Source: CAHJXG01 sp965277495
Lineage (GTDB): Bacteria; Pseudomonadota; Alphaproteobacteria; Acetobacterales; Acetobacteraceae
NCBI GenBank assembly: GCA_965277495.1
Contig: OZ255824.1
Location: forward strand, 1,922,001 to 1,986,000
DNA: 64,000 bases
Direction: 5' to 3'
Shown one piece after another: positions 18,707 to 28,322 of the stretch; within the stretch, counting starts at the first letter, position 1, and the number at the start of each line of letters is the position of its first letter. A program made the translations under genes and the position numbers. A model generated the notes under the pieces. The model did not search any database. It was not told where the DNA came from and saw only the letters and a list, made by a program, of their open reading frames with translations.

Positions 18707-19639
18707 ATGGAGCTTCGCCACCTTCGGTATTTCTGCGCGGTCGCCGAGGAGATGCATGTCACGCGCGCCGCCGAGCGGCTCAGGGTGGCGCAACCGGCGC
18801 TGACGCAGCAGATCAAGGCGCTCGAGGCGGAGCTGAAAGCCCCGCTGCTGCGCCGAGTCGGACGCGGCATCGAACTGACGGAAGCGGGCTCGGCATTCTG
18901 GCGGGAGGCGCAGTCGATCCTGGACCAGGTCCGTGCCGCCACCCTGCTCGTGGAGGACAAGGCGCGGGGCCTTTCCGGGCATCTCGCCATCGGGCTGACC
19001 GAGACGGCCTTGTTCGCGCCTCCGGTGGCAAAGGTCGTGAAGCACGCACGCGAGCGATGGCCCGGCATTGAGCTCAGCCTGCTCCAGGCCCGGACCAGTC
19101 ACCTTATTCCGGCCCTTATCGAGCGGCGGATCGATGCCGCGTTCATCCGCTCCCCCGCGCCGGACATCGCCACGGTGCAATGCCGCCCATTCCTGACCGA
19201 GGAAATTTTTGTCGCTGCGCCCAGCACTCACCCCCTCGCGGCACGGCGGTCGGTCGATTTCCCGGCGCTGGTGGACGAGCCGCTCATCCTGCCGCACGGG
19301 CGGGCGGGCGACGAGGCGATGGAGATGCGGGCTAGGATTGCCGCGGCATTCGCCATCCACGGCCATGCGCAACGCGTCGTGCTGGAGACGCCGGGATGCA
19401 TCATGGCGGTCAACTTGGTCGCGGCCGGCCTTGGGCTCTCGCTGGTCCCCGCCGGGATGACCGGCCTGCACAGCGGCGCGGTGGCCTATAAGCCCCTGCG
19501 CTCGACGCCGCCCTTGCTGACGGATATCATTCTCATGAGCCGGGCCAGCGACCGTTCGCCAATCACGGCCAACTTCCTCGCTTTGGCCGCCGAGGCTTCG
19601 CCGCTGGGTTGCCGGCTTCCACCGGCGAGAATCCACTGA
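18707..19639 (+). CDS. LysR-family transcriptional regulator
   Basis: A 310-residue LTTR. Its N-terminal winged helix-turn-helix is MELRHLRYFCAVAEEMHVTRAAERL, followed by the linker helix and a periplasmic-binding-like effector domain from about residue 90. It diverges from the MmgE/PrpD gene, the usual arrangement for a regulator and its target. The start has a poor ribosome-binding site, and a palindromic operator candidate abuts it. It may sense an organic acid or aromatic compound, but nothing in the sequence fixes the ligand. Confidence 0.9.
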   Translation: MELRHLRYFCAVAEEMHVTRAAERLRVAQPALTQQIKALEAELKAPLLRRVGRGIELTEAGSAFWREAQSILDQVRAATLLVEDKARGLSGHLAIGLTETALFAPPVAKVVKHARERWPGIELSLLQARTSHLIPALIERRIDAAFIRSPAPDIATVQCRPFLTEEIFVAAPSTHPLAARRSVDFPALVDEPLILPHGRAGDEAMEMRARIAAAFAIHGHAQRVVLETPGCIMAVNLVAAGLGLSLVPAGMTGLHSGAVAYKPLRSTPPLLTDIILMSRASDRSPITANFLALAAEASPLGCRLPPARIH

Positions 19640-19669
19640 CCGGCGCAGCGCCGTAAAGGACGTTCGTCC

Positions 19670-20917
19670 ATGCCGAATTCGAGCAAGCCTGAACTTACAA
19701 AAGTCGCCTTGTTCAGCAAGGAATATCCGCCCTACGTCTATGGCGGGGCGGGCGTGCACGTCGGATACCTCAGCCTGGCGCTGGCGAAGCTTATCCAGGT
19801 CGAGGTCCGGTGTTTCGGCGACCAGGCCGTGAATGAGGGCGCCCTCGTCGTCCGCGGCTACAAGCAGTGGGACGAGACCAAAATCGGCAGCGACCCGCGC
19901 TTCACCGGCGCCATCGACGCGTTCGCACGCTCGCTGGTCATGGCCAAGGACCGCCTCGACGCCCAGCTCGTGCATTGCCACACTTGGTACACTGACATGG
20001 CCGGCGTCATCGCGTCCCAGCTTTGGGGCGTCCCCTATGTCCTGACCATCCATTCGCTGGAGCCGCTGCGCCCCTGGAAGCTCGAGCAGCTCGGCAACGC
20101 CTACCATCTCAGCGCCTGGATGGAGCGCACCGCCATCGAGCAGGCCGGCGCCATCATCGCTGTTTCACGTGAAACAAAGGCGGACGTGCTTCGCCTGTTC
20201 GACGTGGAGCCGGAGCGGGTCCACGTCATCCATAACGGCATCGACCCCGGGGAATACCGCCCCACGCCCGGCGCCGGCGTGCTCACGAAATACGGCATCG
20301 ACCCCGGCCGCCCCTTCCTGTTGTTCGTCGGACGCATCACCCGGCAGAAGGGCATCATCCACCTCGTGAACGCCATCCCGCACATCAACCCGACGCTGCA
20401 GATCGTGCTCTGCGCCGGCGCGCCCGACACGCCGGAGATTGGACGGGAAATGGAGGAAGGCGTGGCCAAGGTTGCCGCCCAGCGCCCGGGCGTAATCTGG
20501 ATCCAGGAAATGATCTCCCGTCCGGAAGTCATCCAGCTCTATACCAACGCCGCGATGTTCTGCTGCCCCTCGGTTTACGAGCCGTTCGGGATCATCAATC
20601 TCGAGGCAATGGCCTGCGAGACCGCCGTCGTCGCCTCCGCGGTAGGCGGCATCCCCGAGGTTGTGATGCCGAACGAAACCGGGCTGCTGGTCGATCCCGG
20701 CCTGAAACCCGGCACGTTCGAACCGGCCGACCCGGCGGCGTTCTCCATGGCCCTTGCCGCGGCCGTCAACCAGCTTGCGCATGACCCGGCCCTGTGTGCG
20801 CGGTTCGGCAAGGCCGGGCGCGAACGGGCCGTCACGCATTTCAGTTGGGACGCCATCGCGCAGGCCACGGTGGCACTTTACCGCACGGTGCTGGAGCGGC
20901 GGGCGGAGAACCGGTAG
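19670..20917 (+). CDS. glgA: Glycogen synthase, GT4 type
   Basis: A 415-residue retaining glycosyltransferase of GT4, resembling the actinobacterial-type glycogen synthase/maltose-1-phosphate-forming group. It has the N-terminal glucan-site motif KEYPPYVYGGAGVHV, the nucleotide-sugar domain start LLFVGRITRQKG and the acceptor region PSVYEPFGIINLEAMA with the conserved E-x7-E. AAAGGA precedes ATG 19670. No other glg gene is adjacent. It could transfer glucose from ADP- or UDP-glucose to glucan or to glucose-1-phosphate; the sequence does not separate these. Confidence 0.82.
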   Translation: MPNSSKPELTKVALFSKEYPPYVYGGAGVHVGYLSLALAKLIQVEVRCFGDQAVNEGALVVRGYKQWDETKIGSDPRFTGAIDAFARSLVMAKDRLDAQLVHCHTWYTDMAGVIASQLWGVPYVLTIHSLEPLRPWKLEQLGNAYHLSAWMERTAIEQAGAIIAVSRETKADVLRLFDVEPERVHVIHNGIDPGEYRPTPGAGVLTKYGIDPGRPFLLFVGRITRQKGIIHLVNAIPHINPTLQIVLCAGAPDTPEIGREMEEGVAKVAAQRPGVIWIQEMISRPEVIQLYTNAAMFCCPSVYEPFGIINLEAMACETAVVASAVGGIPEVVMPNETGLLVDPGLKPGTFEPADPAAFSMALAAAVNQLAHDPALCARFGKAGRERAVTHFSWDAIAQATVALYRTVLERRAENR

Positions 20918-20934
20918 CTTTCGCCCCGCCGCTT

Positions 20935-21981
20935 TCACTCGGCGGCGCCCATGCTGCTGTCCCCTAACTCGTCCTCGACATAGAGCATCCGCACCACGAC
21001 AAGGCAGGCCGCTACCAGCGGCGTGCCGAGAACGATGCCCAGCACGCCGAAAAGCGTTCCGGCCGTCGTCATCGCCATCACCGTCAGCGCAGGAGGCAAC
21101 TCGACCATGCGCCGTTGCACCAGCGGCGCCACGACGTAGCCCTCGACGCAATGGCACAGGGTGTAGACGCCGAGAGCCCAAATCGCGGTCGGCCAACTGA
21201 CGGTCAACGCCACGAGGACTGCAGGCACCGCGGCGAAGATCGGCCCGATGTATGGCACAAACGTCAGCAATCCCGACAGCACGGCAAGGGCATAGGGCAC
21301 CGGAACGCCAACGAGCAGCAGCCCTGCGCCGGACAGCACCGTGACCACCGCCATGTCGATCGCTTGGCCCAGGAACCACATCTGCAGCACGCGGCCGACA
21401 TGCGCCATCACCTCGTTCGCCCGTGGCCGGACCCGTAGCGGAACCAGGTGCAGGACCCCCCGCACATAAAGCCCGGGTGACGAGGCGAGATAAAGCGTCG
21501 TTACGGCGACGATTAGGACGTCCGCCACCGCCCCGATCGACAGGCCGACTAGGCTCTCTGCCGGCGCGGCAAACCGGCCCACAAGGGCGTGCAGGTCGAG
21601 CGGGCCACCGCCTGCGCCGCCCATCTTCGTCAACCCGAGCCGGTGGCTCAAGGTGGTCCACTCCAGGGTGGCGCGCCCTACCAGGTCGTTGCCCTCGCTT
21701 TCGAGTTTAGGCCCGATCCAGTAGGCGATGCCTATCGCTGCGGACAGGAGGGCGATGACGACCAGCGCCAGGGCCAGCCCAGTCGGCAGGCGGGTGCGCG
21801 ACGCGACCCATTCGGCCGCGCCGCGCAGGATGCAGGCCAGCAACACCGCGAGGAACAGCAGCAGGATGACGTTGCTCAATGCCCATACCGCGCCGATCAC
21901 GGCCGCAGCGCCGATAAGCTGCAGCGCCAACGCCGGGGCGCTGCGCTTCGAAAGATTAAACGGGAAGGGCGTCGCTTGCAT
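20935..21981 (-). CDS. AI-2E family transporter (TerC/YdiK-like permease)
   Basis: A 348-residue inner-membrane protein with eight hydrophobic segments in the AI-2E-family arrangement. The C-terminal conserved block GPIFAAVPAVLVAL ... IEGYVVAPLVQRRM-type is seen here as CVEGYVVAPLVQRRMVELPP. Members include exporters and Na+/H+ antiporters, so AI-2 export should not be assumed. It is convergent with glgA (17 bp) and upstream of, but not overlapping, the pqi genes. Confidence 0.85.
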   Translation of the reverse strand: MQATPFPFNLSKRSAPALALQLIGAAAVIGAVWALSNVILLLFLAVLLACILRGAAEWVASRTRLPTGLALALVVIALLSAAIGIAYWIGPKLESEGNDLVGRATLEWTTLSHRLGLTKMGGAGGGPLDLHALVGRFAAPAESLVGLSIGAVADVLIVAVTTLYLASSPGLYVRGVLHLVPLRVRPRANEVMAHVGRVLQMWFLGQAIDMAVVTVLSGAGLLLVGVPVPYALAVLSGLLTFVPYIGPIFAAVPAVLVALTVSWPTAIWALGVYTLCHCVEGYVVAPLVQRRMVELPPALTVMAMTTAGTLFGVLGIVLGTPLVAACLVVVRMLYVEDELGDSSMGAAE

Positions 21982-22011
21982 GGCAGGCCGTCACAGGCTT
22001 CGGGGCGGTCA

Positions 22012-22587
22012 TCATCGACAGGCGCTCAACACGGCCGCAATCCGGTCCGCAAGTCCGCCCAACGCGCGGCTCATGCCCGTTGCGGCCTGTGCGACGCCGG
22101 GCGGCCCATCAGCGGCGACCGTCTCCGAGTGGACCGGCCCTGCGCCGGCGCCCGCGTTGGTCGTCCAATCGGCCATCAGCGCGGTCCGTCCGCCGGCGTC
22201 TGGCAGGAAACGCCAGATGGTGACGGCCAGGCCTACCGAGCCCTTGGGCGCGGGATCGCCCGGCAGCGCCACGCTTGCCCCCGGCAGCCGGGTGCGCAGA
22301 TCTTCCGCCAGGACGCTCTGGACCATGCCGTCGAGCGGCGCCGCCCAACGATGCTCGCCGGAAATGTCGAGCCGGTCCGGCCCTGCTGCGCGTACGATGG
22401 ACGACCTGTCCAGCGTCGCGGGCAAGGTCACATGCTGCACGGTCAACGGGCCCGGCAGGCAGGCGGTCCCGCCCGCCGCCGCCGTCGCCGGGCCGACCGG
22501 CATAAGCTCGTAAAATTGCGTGGCGGGGCTGCCGCATGCGGCGGGCAGCAACGCGAGCAGGACGGCCACGCTCGGCTGCAGCTTCAT
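22012..22587 (-). CDS. pqiC: PqiC-type outer-membrane lipoprotein
   Basis: A 191-residue lipoprotein with signal peptide and lipobox LPAAC-G (Cys at about residue 18), then a PqiC/DUF330 (ABC transport auxiliary) domain starting SPATQFYELMPV. It anchors the PqiB tunnel at the outer membrane. Its ATG overlaps the pqiB stop codon (ATGA), so the three genes form a tight operon, pqiA-pqiB-pqiC. Confidence 0.88.
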   Translation of the reverse strand: MKLQPSVAVLLALLPAACGSPATQFYELMPVGPATAAAGGTACLPGPLTVQHVTLPATLDRSSIVRAAGPDRLDISGEHRWAAPLDGMVQSVLAEDLRTRLPGASVALPGDPAPKGSVGLAVTIWRFLPDAGGRTALMADWTTNAGAGAGPVHSETVAADGPPGVAQAATGMSRALGGLADRIAAVLSACR

Positions 22588-24281
22588 CGGCTGGCGCTCC
22601 GCCCGGTCAGGATGGCCGACGGGTTGCGGTCGATGAAATCCGACAGCTCGCGCAACGCCCGTGCCGTCCGGGTGACTTCGTACAAGGTCTGCGGCAGGCC
22701 TTCGCTGCCGGGCGCGCTCGCGGCGGCGCCCTTGGCGGACAGCAAGCCCTGCACCGACGCGATCGACGACTGCGCCTCGGTCACCGTCCGGCGGAGCTGA
22801 TCCAGGGCTGGCGGCACGTTCTGGTCGAGCGAGCGGGTGATGCGCTGCAGATTCGCGGTGGAGCGGTCGACCTGATGCAGCGTGGCGGTGAGCGCTGGCG
22901 AACTCGTCAGTTGCGCGACCGAGCGGGAGATGGCCTGCAGGTTGTCGGCGATCTGCGGCAGCGGCATCTGGTCCACCTTGGTCATCACGTTGTTCACCTC
23001 CGCCATGATCCCCGCCACTCCCCCGCCCGCGGTCGATGGAATTTCGGGCACCGGGCCGTCGCCGAGAACGCCGGGCTGGCCCGGCACGAACTGCAGCGAG
23101 ACCTGCTGGCCACCGATCACCGGCGGCGAGGCGGACAGCTCGGCATGCAAGCCGTCGGCAACCAAGTGCCGCAGCATGTCGTCCATCTGCGCCCGTCCGC
23201 CGGTCCAGTCGGCATCGTTGGCCAGGGCCACCCGGCGCGGCTCGAGCACGATCGTCGCCAACACTTCCACATGGCCCTGCGCCGGATCGTAACGCAGGCT
23301 GCTGTCGGCGACCGTGCCGATTTGCTTGCCCATGAGCGTGACCGGCGCCTCCGCCTCGGGAACGCCCGTCGCATGCGGGAACACGACGCGGTAGCGGACT
23401 CCCTGGAGACCCGGCGCGTTCTCGGCCGCATCCTGGCCATCATAGAGGGTGAATCCTTGGCCTGCCGCGGCCTGGGGCCCCGGCGCGATCCCGTTCGGCG
23501 TGTCGAACGCGACCGCACCCTCGATCAGGGCGGGCAGGCCGTCGAACTTCAGGCTCGGGCCGCTGCCGCCGGTGGCGAGGCGCACCGGCCCGGCCCGCCA
23601 GAACCGCGTGTTGTCATGAACGAGCCCGTCATGCGGCGTGTCGATGAAAGCGGAGATGTCGAAACCGGTCACCCCCGTCATTTGGACCCCGACCACCTTG
23701 CCGACCTGCTTGCCGCGGTAGGAGACCGCGCTGCCGGGCTGCAAGGAGCCGAGCGAGCCGGTGTGGAGCGTCATGGCCGTTCCGCTCTCGCCAAAATGCA
23801 GCACCGGCGCCTCCGCCAGGCCATCGTAGCGGCCCTGCTTCTCGCCTTCGTGCGGCTCGATGCCGATCGAAACGCCGCTGATGAGCGATTTCACGTCGGA
23901 CAAATGCGCCAGGCTGAAATCCTTGCCGATCATCCAAAACCGCGTGCCCTGGCCGAGATGGCCCTTCATGTCGGGGTCGAGGCTCAGTTTCGCCCGCATA
24001 TGCTTGAGATCAGGCTCGAGATGCGCGTCTTCGACCTGGCCCACCTTGTAGCCTTCGAACGTGACCTTGGTGTCACCGGGGCGCAGGTCGGCGACGGCAT
24101 CGAATACGACCTCCACGGTCGGTCCGCTCCCGGTCACGCTGCGCAAGGCAAGCCAGGCGATGATGCCGACAGCCGCGACCGGGATCGCCCAGATCGCGCC
24201 GGGCCACCAGCTCCGCTTGTGCTCGGCCTGCCGGTGCGATGCCTGGCTCACGTGCGGCTCGCTGCCTCCGTCGCCATTCAT
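22584..24281 (-). CDS. pqiB: PqiB-type MCE/MlaD lipid-transport protein
   Basis: A 565-residue inner-membrane-anchored periplasmic protein. It has one N-terminal transmembrane helix (about 25-45), then three MlaD/MCE repeats (near residues 50-130, 165-230 and 290-390, the latter with LMGKQIGTVAD). A long C-terminal helical region (about 420-560) builds the periplasmic needle. MCE proteins carry phospholipids between membranes. ATG 24281 overlaps the pqiA stop by 4 bp. This is a normal PqiB architecture. Confidence 0.92.
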   Translation of the reverse strand: MNGDGGSEPHVSQASHRQAEHKRSWWPGAIWAIPVAAVGIIAWLALRSVTGSGPTVEVVFDAVADLRPGDTKVTFEGYKVGQVEDAHLEPDLKHMRAKLSLDPDMKGHLGQGTRFWMIGKDFSLAHLSDVKSLISGVSIGIEPHEGEKQGRYDGLAEAPVLHFGESGTAMTLHTGSLGSLQPGSAVSYRGKQVGKVVGVQMTGVTGFDISAFIDTPHDGLVHDNTRFWRAGPVRLATGGSGPSLKFDGLPALIEGAVAFDTPNGIAPGPQAAAGQGFTLYDGQDAAENAPGLQGVRYRVVFPHATGVPEAEAPVTLMGKQIGTVADSSLRYDPAQGHVEVLATIVLEPRRVALANDADWTGGRAQMDDMLRHLVADGLHAELSASPPVIGGQQVSLQFVPGQPGVLGDGPVPEIPSTAGGGVAGIMAEVNNVMTKVDQMPLPQIADNLQAISRSVAQLTSSPALTATLHQVDRSTANLQRITRSLDQNVPPALDQLRRTVTEAQSSIASVQGLLSAKGAAASAPGSEGLPQTLYEVTRTARALRELSDFIDRNPSAILTGRSASR

Positions 24282-25552
24282 GCCGGCCTCTCCACATCCC
24301 AAAGCAGCCGCGGGTCGAACGCGCGTGACGCCATCATGGTCAGCACCACGACGGCCAGCAGTGCCGGCAGCCCGATACCGACCTTGACGCTGGCGAGTTG
24401 GCCGAATTGCAGCAGCGGCGCGTAGACCACGACGGTGAACACATCCATCGTCGACCAGCGGCCGAGCTCTTCGACGATGCGGTACAGGCGGGTCTTGAGC
24501 ACGAGGCGCCGGGCCGAGCGGCGGCGGACGGAAATATACAGCCAGAGCATCGCCGCCAGCTTGATGAACGGGATGGCGATGCTGGTGGTGAAGATGCACG
24601 CCGCCAGGAAATACAGCCCGGCGCCGAGCAGTTGCTGGACCGACGACATCAAGGTGTGCTGCATCGAGCCGCCGAACCAGTCGAGCATGCTGAGCGGGTA
24701 GATATTTGCGACGGGATAGAGTATGAGGCCTGCGACCGTCAGCGCCAGCGCCGTCGTCATCGAGTTGGGCTTGCGCCGCCATAACCGCGTGCCGCAACGC
24801 GGGCAGCGCTCGCCCTCCTGCCCAGGGCTGACCACCAGATCGCATTCGGAGCAGCCGAATGCGCCCGGGCCGGCCGCGGCGGGGGGACCCCCAATCGCGC
24901 GCCAAACCCGGCGGCGCTCCAACGTCGCCCGCGTCATCATCGCCATGAGCGCGGCCCCGAGGAAGCACCAGCCGCCCGCACCGAGCGTCACGTTCGCATA
25001 CGGCGCGAACCGGCTGAAGCCGATGGCGCAGCCAATAAGGAACACGTCCGGCATGGCCCACATGTCGAGCCGCTCGGCATGGCGGAAGGTCGGCCCGATC
25101 CAGCGGCCACGCACGCCCAGCGTCACCGCCGACAACGACGCGGCGAGAAGCCCAAAGCGGAAGAACGGCAGTATGACGCCCATCACCGCGACGGCGACCG
25201 CCGCCAGGGCGTAGCCTTGGTGCCACATCACGCCGATGCCGGTGGACAGCCGTGTGTGGGCGTCGAAGCCATCGCGCGACATTTGCATCAGCATCATGGC
25301 ATTGCCGGGCACGAGCAGCGCCAAGGTCGTCAGTGCAAATGCCAGGGCAGCGCCGCGCGGCCGGCCTGATGCCTGATCGAGGATGCCACGGCATTGCCAG
25401 CATCTTAGGCGGCCGGAGCGGATCGGCGGCAGCTCCTGGATGGTGGCGCAGTCTGGGCAGCCGATAAGATTCGGCCCGCTATGTGGCGGAACATGCTGCT
25501 GCCGGTTGAGAGTGCTTTGCATTCGGGGCACGGGTGAGTTGTGGTGCAGCAT
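24278..25552 (-). CDS. pqiA: PqiA-type inner-membrane protein
   Basis: A 424-residue protein with two PqiA halves. Each starts with a zinc-ribbon (CPDC...CWQC near residues 30-55; CSEC...CPRC near 230-255) followed by four hydrophobic helices. It is the inner-membrane partner of the PqiB/PqiC lipid-trafficking machine. ATG 25552 is used; an ATG ten codons later (MQSTL) is possible. First gene of the overlapping pqiABC operon. Confidence 0.92.
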   Translation of the reverse strand: MLHHNSPVPRMQSTLNRQQHVPPHSGPNLIGCPDCATIQELPPIRSGRLRCWQCRGILDQASGRPRGAALAFALTTLALLVPGNAMMLMQMSRDGFDAHTRLSTGIGVMWHQGYALAAVAVAVMGVILPFFRFGLLAASLSAVTLGVRGRWIGPTFRHAERLDMWAMPDVFLIGCAIGFSRFAPYANVTLGAGGWCFLGAALMAMMTRATLERRRVWRAIGGPPAAAGPGAFGCSECDLVVSPGQEGERCPRCGTRLWRRKPNSMTTALALTVAGLILYPVANIYPLSMLDWFGGSMQHTLMSSVQQLLGAGLYFLAACIFTTSIAIPFIKLAAMLWLYISVRRRSARRLVLKTRLYRIVEELGRWSTMDVFTVVVYAPLLQFGQLASVKVGIGLPALLAVVVLTMMASRAFDPRLLWDVERPA

Positions 25553-25718
25553 GTCGCCTTCACACCACGTAACGCCGCTGCCAAGCGCGCCGGCAGGCCC
25601 AAAGGCGGTGAGCGGGAATGCAGAAACGCACGGAACTCTGCCGCGCGTTAACTGAACAGCCTGCGGTTTTCCCTCAGCCGTAAGCGCTCGACCCTATCCT
25701 GACTCCCAAACAGGCAGC

Positions 25719-25979
25719 CTACTTCTTGGCCTGGCCATCCGTTGGCTGGCTCGTCGTGACGCCCTGCGCGCCCGACCTCGCCTGCTCGGCCGCGGACCCG
25801 GCCGTTCCCGTCTGCCGCTCCGTCGATGGATTGCTGTCGGCCGGCTGCGCCGTGCCGCCATTGGTGGCGGACGGGGCGGTGGTGGTGTCGCGCGGCGCAC
25901 CCGTCTGGATTTGCTGCGCCACGGCGGGCACGACGGCCAGCACGGCCACGCATGAAGCGGCGAGAAGAATTTTCAACAT
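25719..25979 (-). CDS. Small secreted Thr/Ser/Gln-rich protein
   Basis: An 86-residue protein. A signal peptide (residues 1-21, ending VVPAVAQ) is followed by a low-complexity hydrophilic tail rich in Thr, Ser, Ala and Gln with no Cys. It is probably periplasmic and disordered. It follows the sulfocyanin-like gene on the same strand by 30 bp and is plausibly co-transcribed. No family recognised. Confidence 0.6.
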   Translation of the reverse strand: MLKILLAASCVAVLAVVPAVAQQIQTGAPRDTTTAPSATNGGTAQPADSNPSTERQTGTAGSAAEQARSGAQGVTTSQPTDGQAKK

Positions 25980-26009
25980 TGCAGTTGCCTCCGACTGGAC
26001 TGGCTTTCG

Positions 26010-26555
26010 CTACGGGCGCGCATCGACCTTTGGATCGCGCACCACGATCCCCGGCGCTTGCGCCGCCTGATCGACCTTCAAATCCACGTACATTCCTTGC
26101 ACCCCATGGCCGGGCACGCCGCAGAACAGCCAGTATTCGCCGCCGTCAGCCGGCGTGCGGAATGAAAGCGTATCCTTCTGGTTCGGGCCGAGCCCGCCCA
26201 CCGGGTTGTCGGTGTAGGCCTTGTTGATGGCCACCTGGTCCGCCCCCGCTTCCGGCGGGATCTCGTCCTGTTGATAGCGTTTCGTCACCAGAAGCGAGTG
26301 CGGCAGCATGCCGTCGTGGTTTTCCACCGCCATCCGAACCGTCCAGCCTGGCGGCACCACGACCGTCATGTCGCCTTCGTAATACCCGTTGAAGTTCAGC
26401 GCCCCGTTGTTCGGGTTCCAGCCGGCCACGATGTCCAGCGACACGGTCTTGGCGGCTGCATCCACCTTCATCCAGCTCGGCGTCGTGGCCGGTTGGGCGA
26501 GCGCCGGCATAACCAGGAGGACTGCGGCGCAAACGGCAGCAAAGACAGGTTTCAT
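26010..26555 (-). CDS. Sulfocyanin-like blue copper protein
   Basis: A 181-residue periplasmic protein. The signal peptide (1-20) is followed by a cupredoxin domain. Type 1 copper ligands are visible in order: His in MLPHSLLV, then Cys, His and Met in LFCGVPGHGVQGMYV, with the spacing of the sulfocyanin family. It is expected to carry single electrons. RBS GGGAGA lies 7 nt before ATG 26555. It sits directly downstream (60 bp) of a quinoprotein dehydrogenase, making it a strong candidate electron acceptor in place of a cytochrome c. That partnership is inference. Confidence 0.82.
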   Translation of the reverse strand: MKPVFAAVCAAVLLVMPALAQPATTPSWMKVDAAAKTVSLDIVAGWNPNNGALNFNGYYEGDMTVVVPPGWTVRMAVENHDGMLPHSLLVTKRYQQDEIPPEAGADQVAINKAYTDNPVGGLGPNQKDTLSFRTPADGGEYWLFCGVPGHGVQGMYVDLKVDQAAQAPGIVVRDPKVDARP

Positions 26556-26615
26556 GCGATCATCTCCCGCAACGGGCAGCGGCCGGGTCATGCAACCCGG
26601 CCGCGCCGAATGCAC

Positions 26616-28292
26616 TCAGAAGCCAAACACGAAGATCGCGTCGCCCAGCTTGTAGTTCAATTGAAAGTTGCCGCCGGCCGCCACGGCGACATACGGCTTG
26701 CCGTCCACTTCGAACGCCACCGGCGCCGAGTTCATGCCGGCGCCGCCCTGGAAGCTCCACAACACCTTGCCGTCCTTGGCGTCGTATGCCTTGAACAGCC
26801 CGTTGCCCTCCCCCGCGAACACGAGGCCGCCGGCGGTGGTCAGCGCCCCGCTGATCATCGGGTTGTCGGTCTTGGCGGTCCAGTCGATCTTGCCGGTATC
26901 GACGTTCACCGCGCAGACGTTGCCCCATTGCTCCTCGCCCGGGATCGCGGTGAACGCGCCGGCCAGCCACAGCCGCCGCTGCTGCCACGGCTCCGACTTG
27001 ACGACGTAGTTCATCGGCTGGTGCAGGTTCACGTAATACACGTCGCGCGTGGCCGGGTTGAACGCGCCGGGCGACCACTCCACGCCGCCATTGGCGCCGG
27101 GCAGCATCCGCACCCCCTCTGCCGTGGGCTGCGCGAACAGGTTCTCGTGCGGGACCATCGGCGGCGAGCGGCGAAGCAGCTTGCCGCTCTGCCGGTCATG
27201 CACGTAGGCGAACCCGGTCTTACCGCCCGTGATCACCCCCGGCACGGTCTTGCCGGTATCGTCCAGCACGTCAGCCAGGATGGGCGGGGAGACCGCGTCC
27301 AAGTCCCAGACATCGTGCGGGACGTATTGATAGCCCCAGGCCAGCTTGCCGTTGTTCGCGTCGAGGGCTACCAGGCTGTCCGACCACAGGTTGTCGCCGG
27401 GCCGGATGGCGCCGTTGAGGTCCGGGGACGGGTTGCCCAGGGTCGCGAACATCAGCCCGGTCTTCGGGTCGATGGTGTTGGTCATCCAGTTCGACGCGCC
27501 GCCTCGTTGCCAGGCGTCGGCGAACTTGCCGCTGGCGACGGCTTGCTTTTCGGCTGCGATGTCGCGGTGCAGCGAGTCGCGTCCGTCCGCCTTCTCGGCG
27601 AAGACGCCGTCCCAGCCTTTGGTGCCGTCGGGCTGCGCCTCGTTGGGTTCGGGGACGGTATACCAGCGCCAAGCCTGCGAGCCGTCCTTGGCGTTATAGG
27701 CGGTGATCATGCCGCGGATGCCGTATTCGGCGCCGCCCATGCCGACGATGACCTTATCCTTGAAGATGACCGGCGCCATGGTGAGCGAGTAACCCATCTG
27801 CGGGTCCGCGACCTGCTGCTCCCACAGCTTGTCGCCGGTCTTCTTGTCGATCGCGACCAGCATGGCGTCGAGCGTCGCCATGAACAGCGTGTCGCCCAGG
27901 ACCGCGACGCCGCGGTTGTTCGGTCCGCAGCACAGCGGCACCGACCCGAGCTTCTGCTGGTAGTGCCAAAGCTGCTTGCCCGTGCGCACGTCGATGGCGA
28001 ACACGTGGTTATACGGCGTGGTCGCATACATGATGCCGTTCTCGACCAGGGGCGAGGTCTCGAAGCTGCCGAGCACGCCGGTCTGGAACACCCACTTGAC
28101 CTTGAGCTGGTCCACATTCTGCGGCGTGATCGCCTTCGAGGGCCAGAACCGCGCCTGGGCCAGGTCGCCGCCATAGTTCAGCCAGTTGGCGCTCTGGTTG
28201 CCGGCGTTGACCAGGTCCTCCCAGGTCGCGGCCTGCGCCCCTGCCGTCCCCAGCACGAGGCCGGCCGTGATGAGCAAGCTTTTACCGATCAT
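26616..28292 (-). CDS. PQQ-dependent methanol/ethanol-dehydrogenase-type quinoprotein
   Basis: A 558-residue periplasmic eight-bladed propeller enzyme with signal peptide 1-21. Diagnostic features are the vicinal disulfide CCGPNNRG near residue 127, the repeated propeller Trp motifs (GKQLWHY, GDKLWEQ, GKLAWGY, GKVLWSF) and RPGDNLW with the probable catalytic Asp. There is no C-terminal haem domain, so it is a type I enzyme needing a separate electron acceptor. AGGAGG lies just before ATG 28292. It is flanked by a sulfocyanin-like gene and a small periplasmic protein. The substrate (alcohol, aldehyde or sugar alcohol) and Ca versus lanthanide use are not determinable here. Confidence 0.92.
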   Translation of the reverse strand: MIGKSLLITAGLVLGTAGAQAATWEDLVNAGNQSANWLNYGGDLAQARFWPSKAITPQNVDQLKVKWVFQTGVLGSFETSPLVENGIMYATTPYNHVFAIDVRTGKQLWHYQQKLGSVPLCCGPNNRGVAVLGDTLFMATLDAMLVAIDKKTGDKLWEQQVADPQMGYSLTMAPVIFKDKVIVGMGGAEYGIRGMITAYNAKDGSQAWRWYTVPEPNEAQPDGTKGWDGVFAEKADGRDSLHRDIAAEKQAVASGKFADAWQRGGASNWMTNTIDPKTGLMFATLGNPSPDLNGAIRPGDNLWSDSLVALDANNGKLAWGYQYVPHDVWDLDAVSPPILADVLDDTGKTVPGVITGGKTGFAYVHDRQSGKLLRRSPPMVPHENLFAQPTAEGVRMLPGANGGVEWSPGAFNPATRDVYYVNLHQPMNYVVKSEPWQQRRLWLAGAFTAIPGEEQWGNVCAVNVDTGKIDWTAKTDNPMISGALTTAGGLVFAGEGNGLFKAYDAKDGKVLWSFQGGAGMNSAPVAFEVDGKPYVAVAAGGNFQLNYKLGDAIFVFGF

Positions 28293-28322
28293 GTTCCCTC
28301 CTATTTGCGTTTCGTTTTGCAG

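Noticed and set aside
22536..24425. A 629-codon open frame on the plus strand opposite pqiB
   Set aside because: The opposite strand encodes a complete MCE protein with overlapping pqiA and pqiC; the plus-strand product has no domain pattern.
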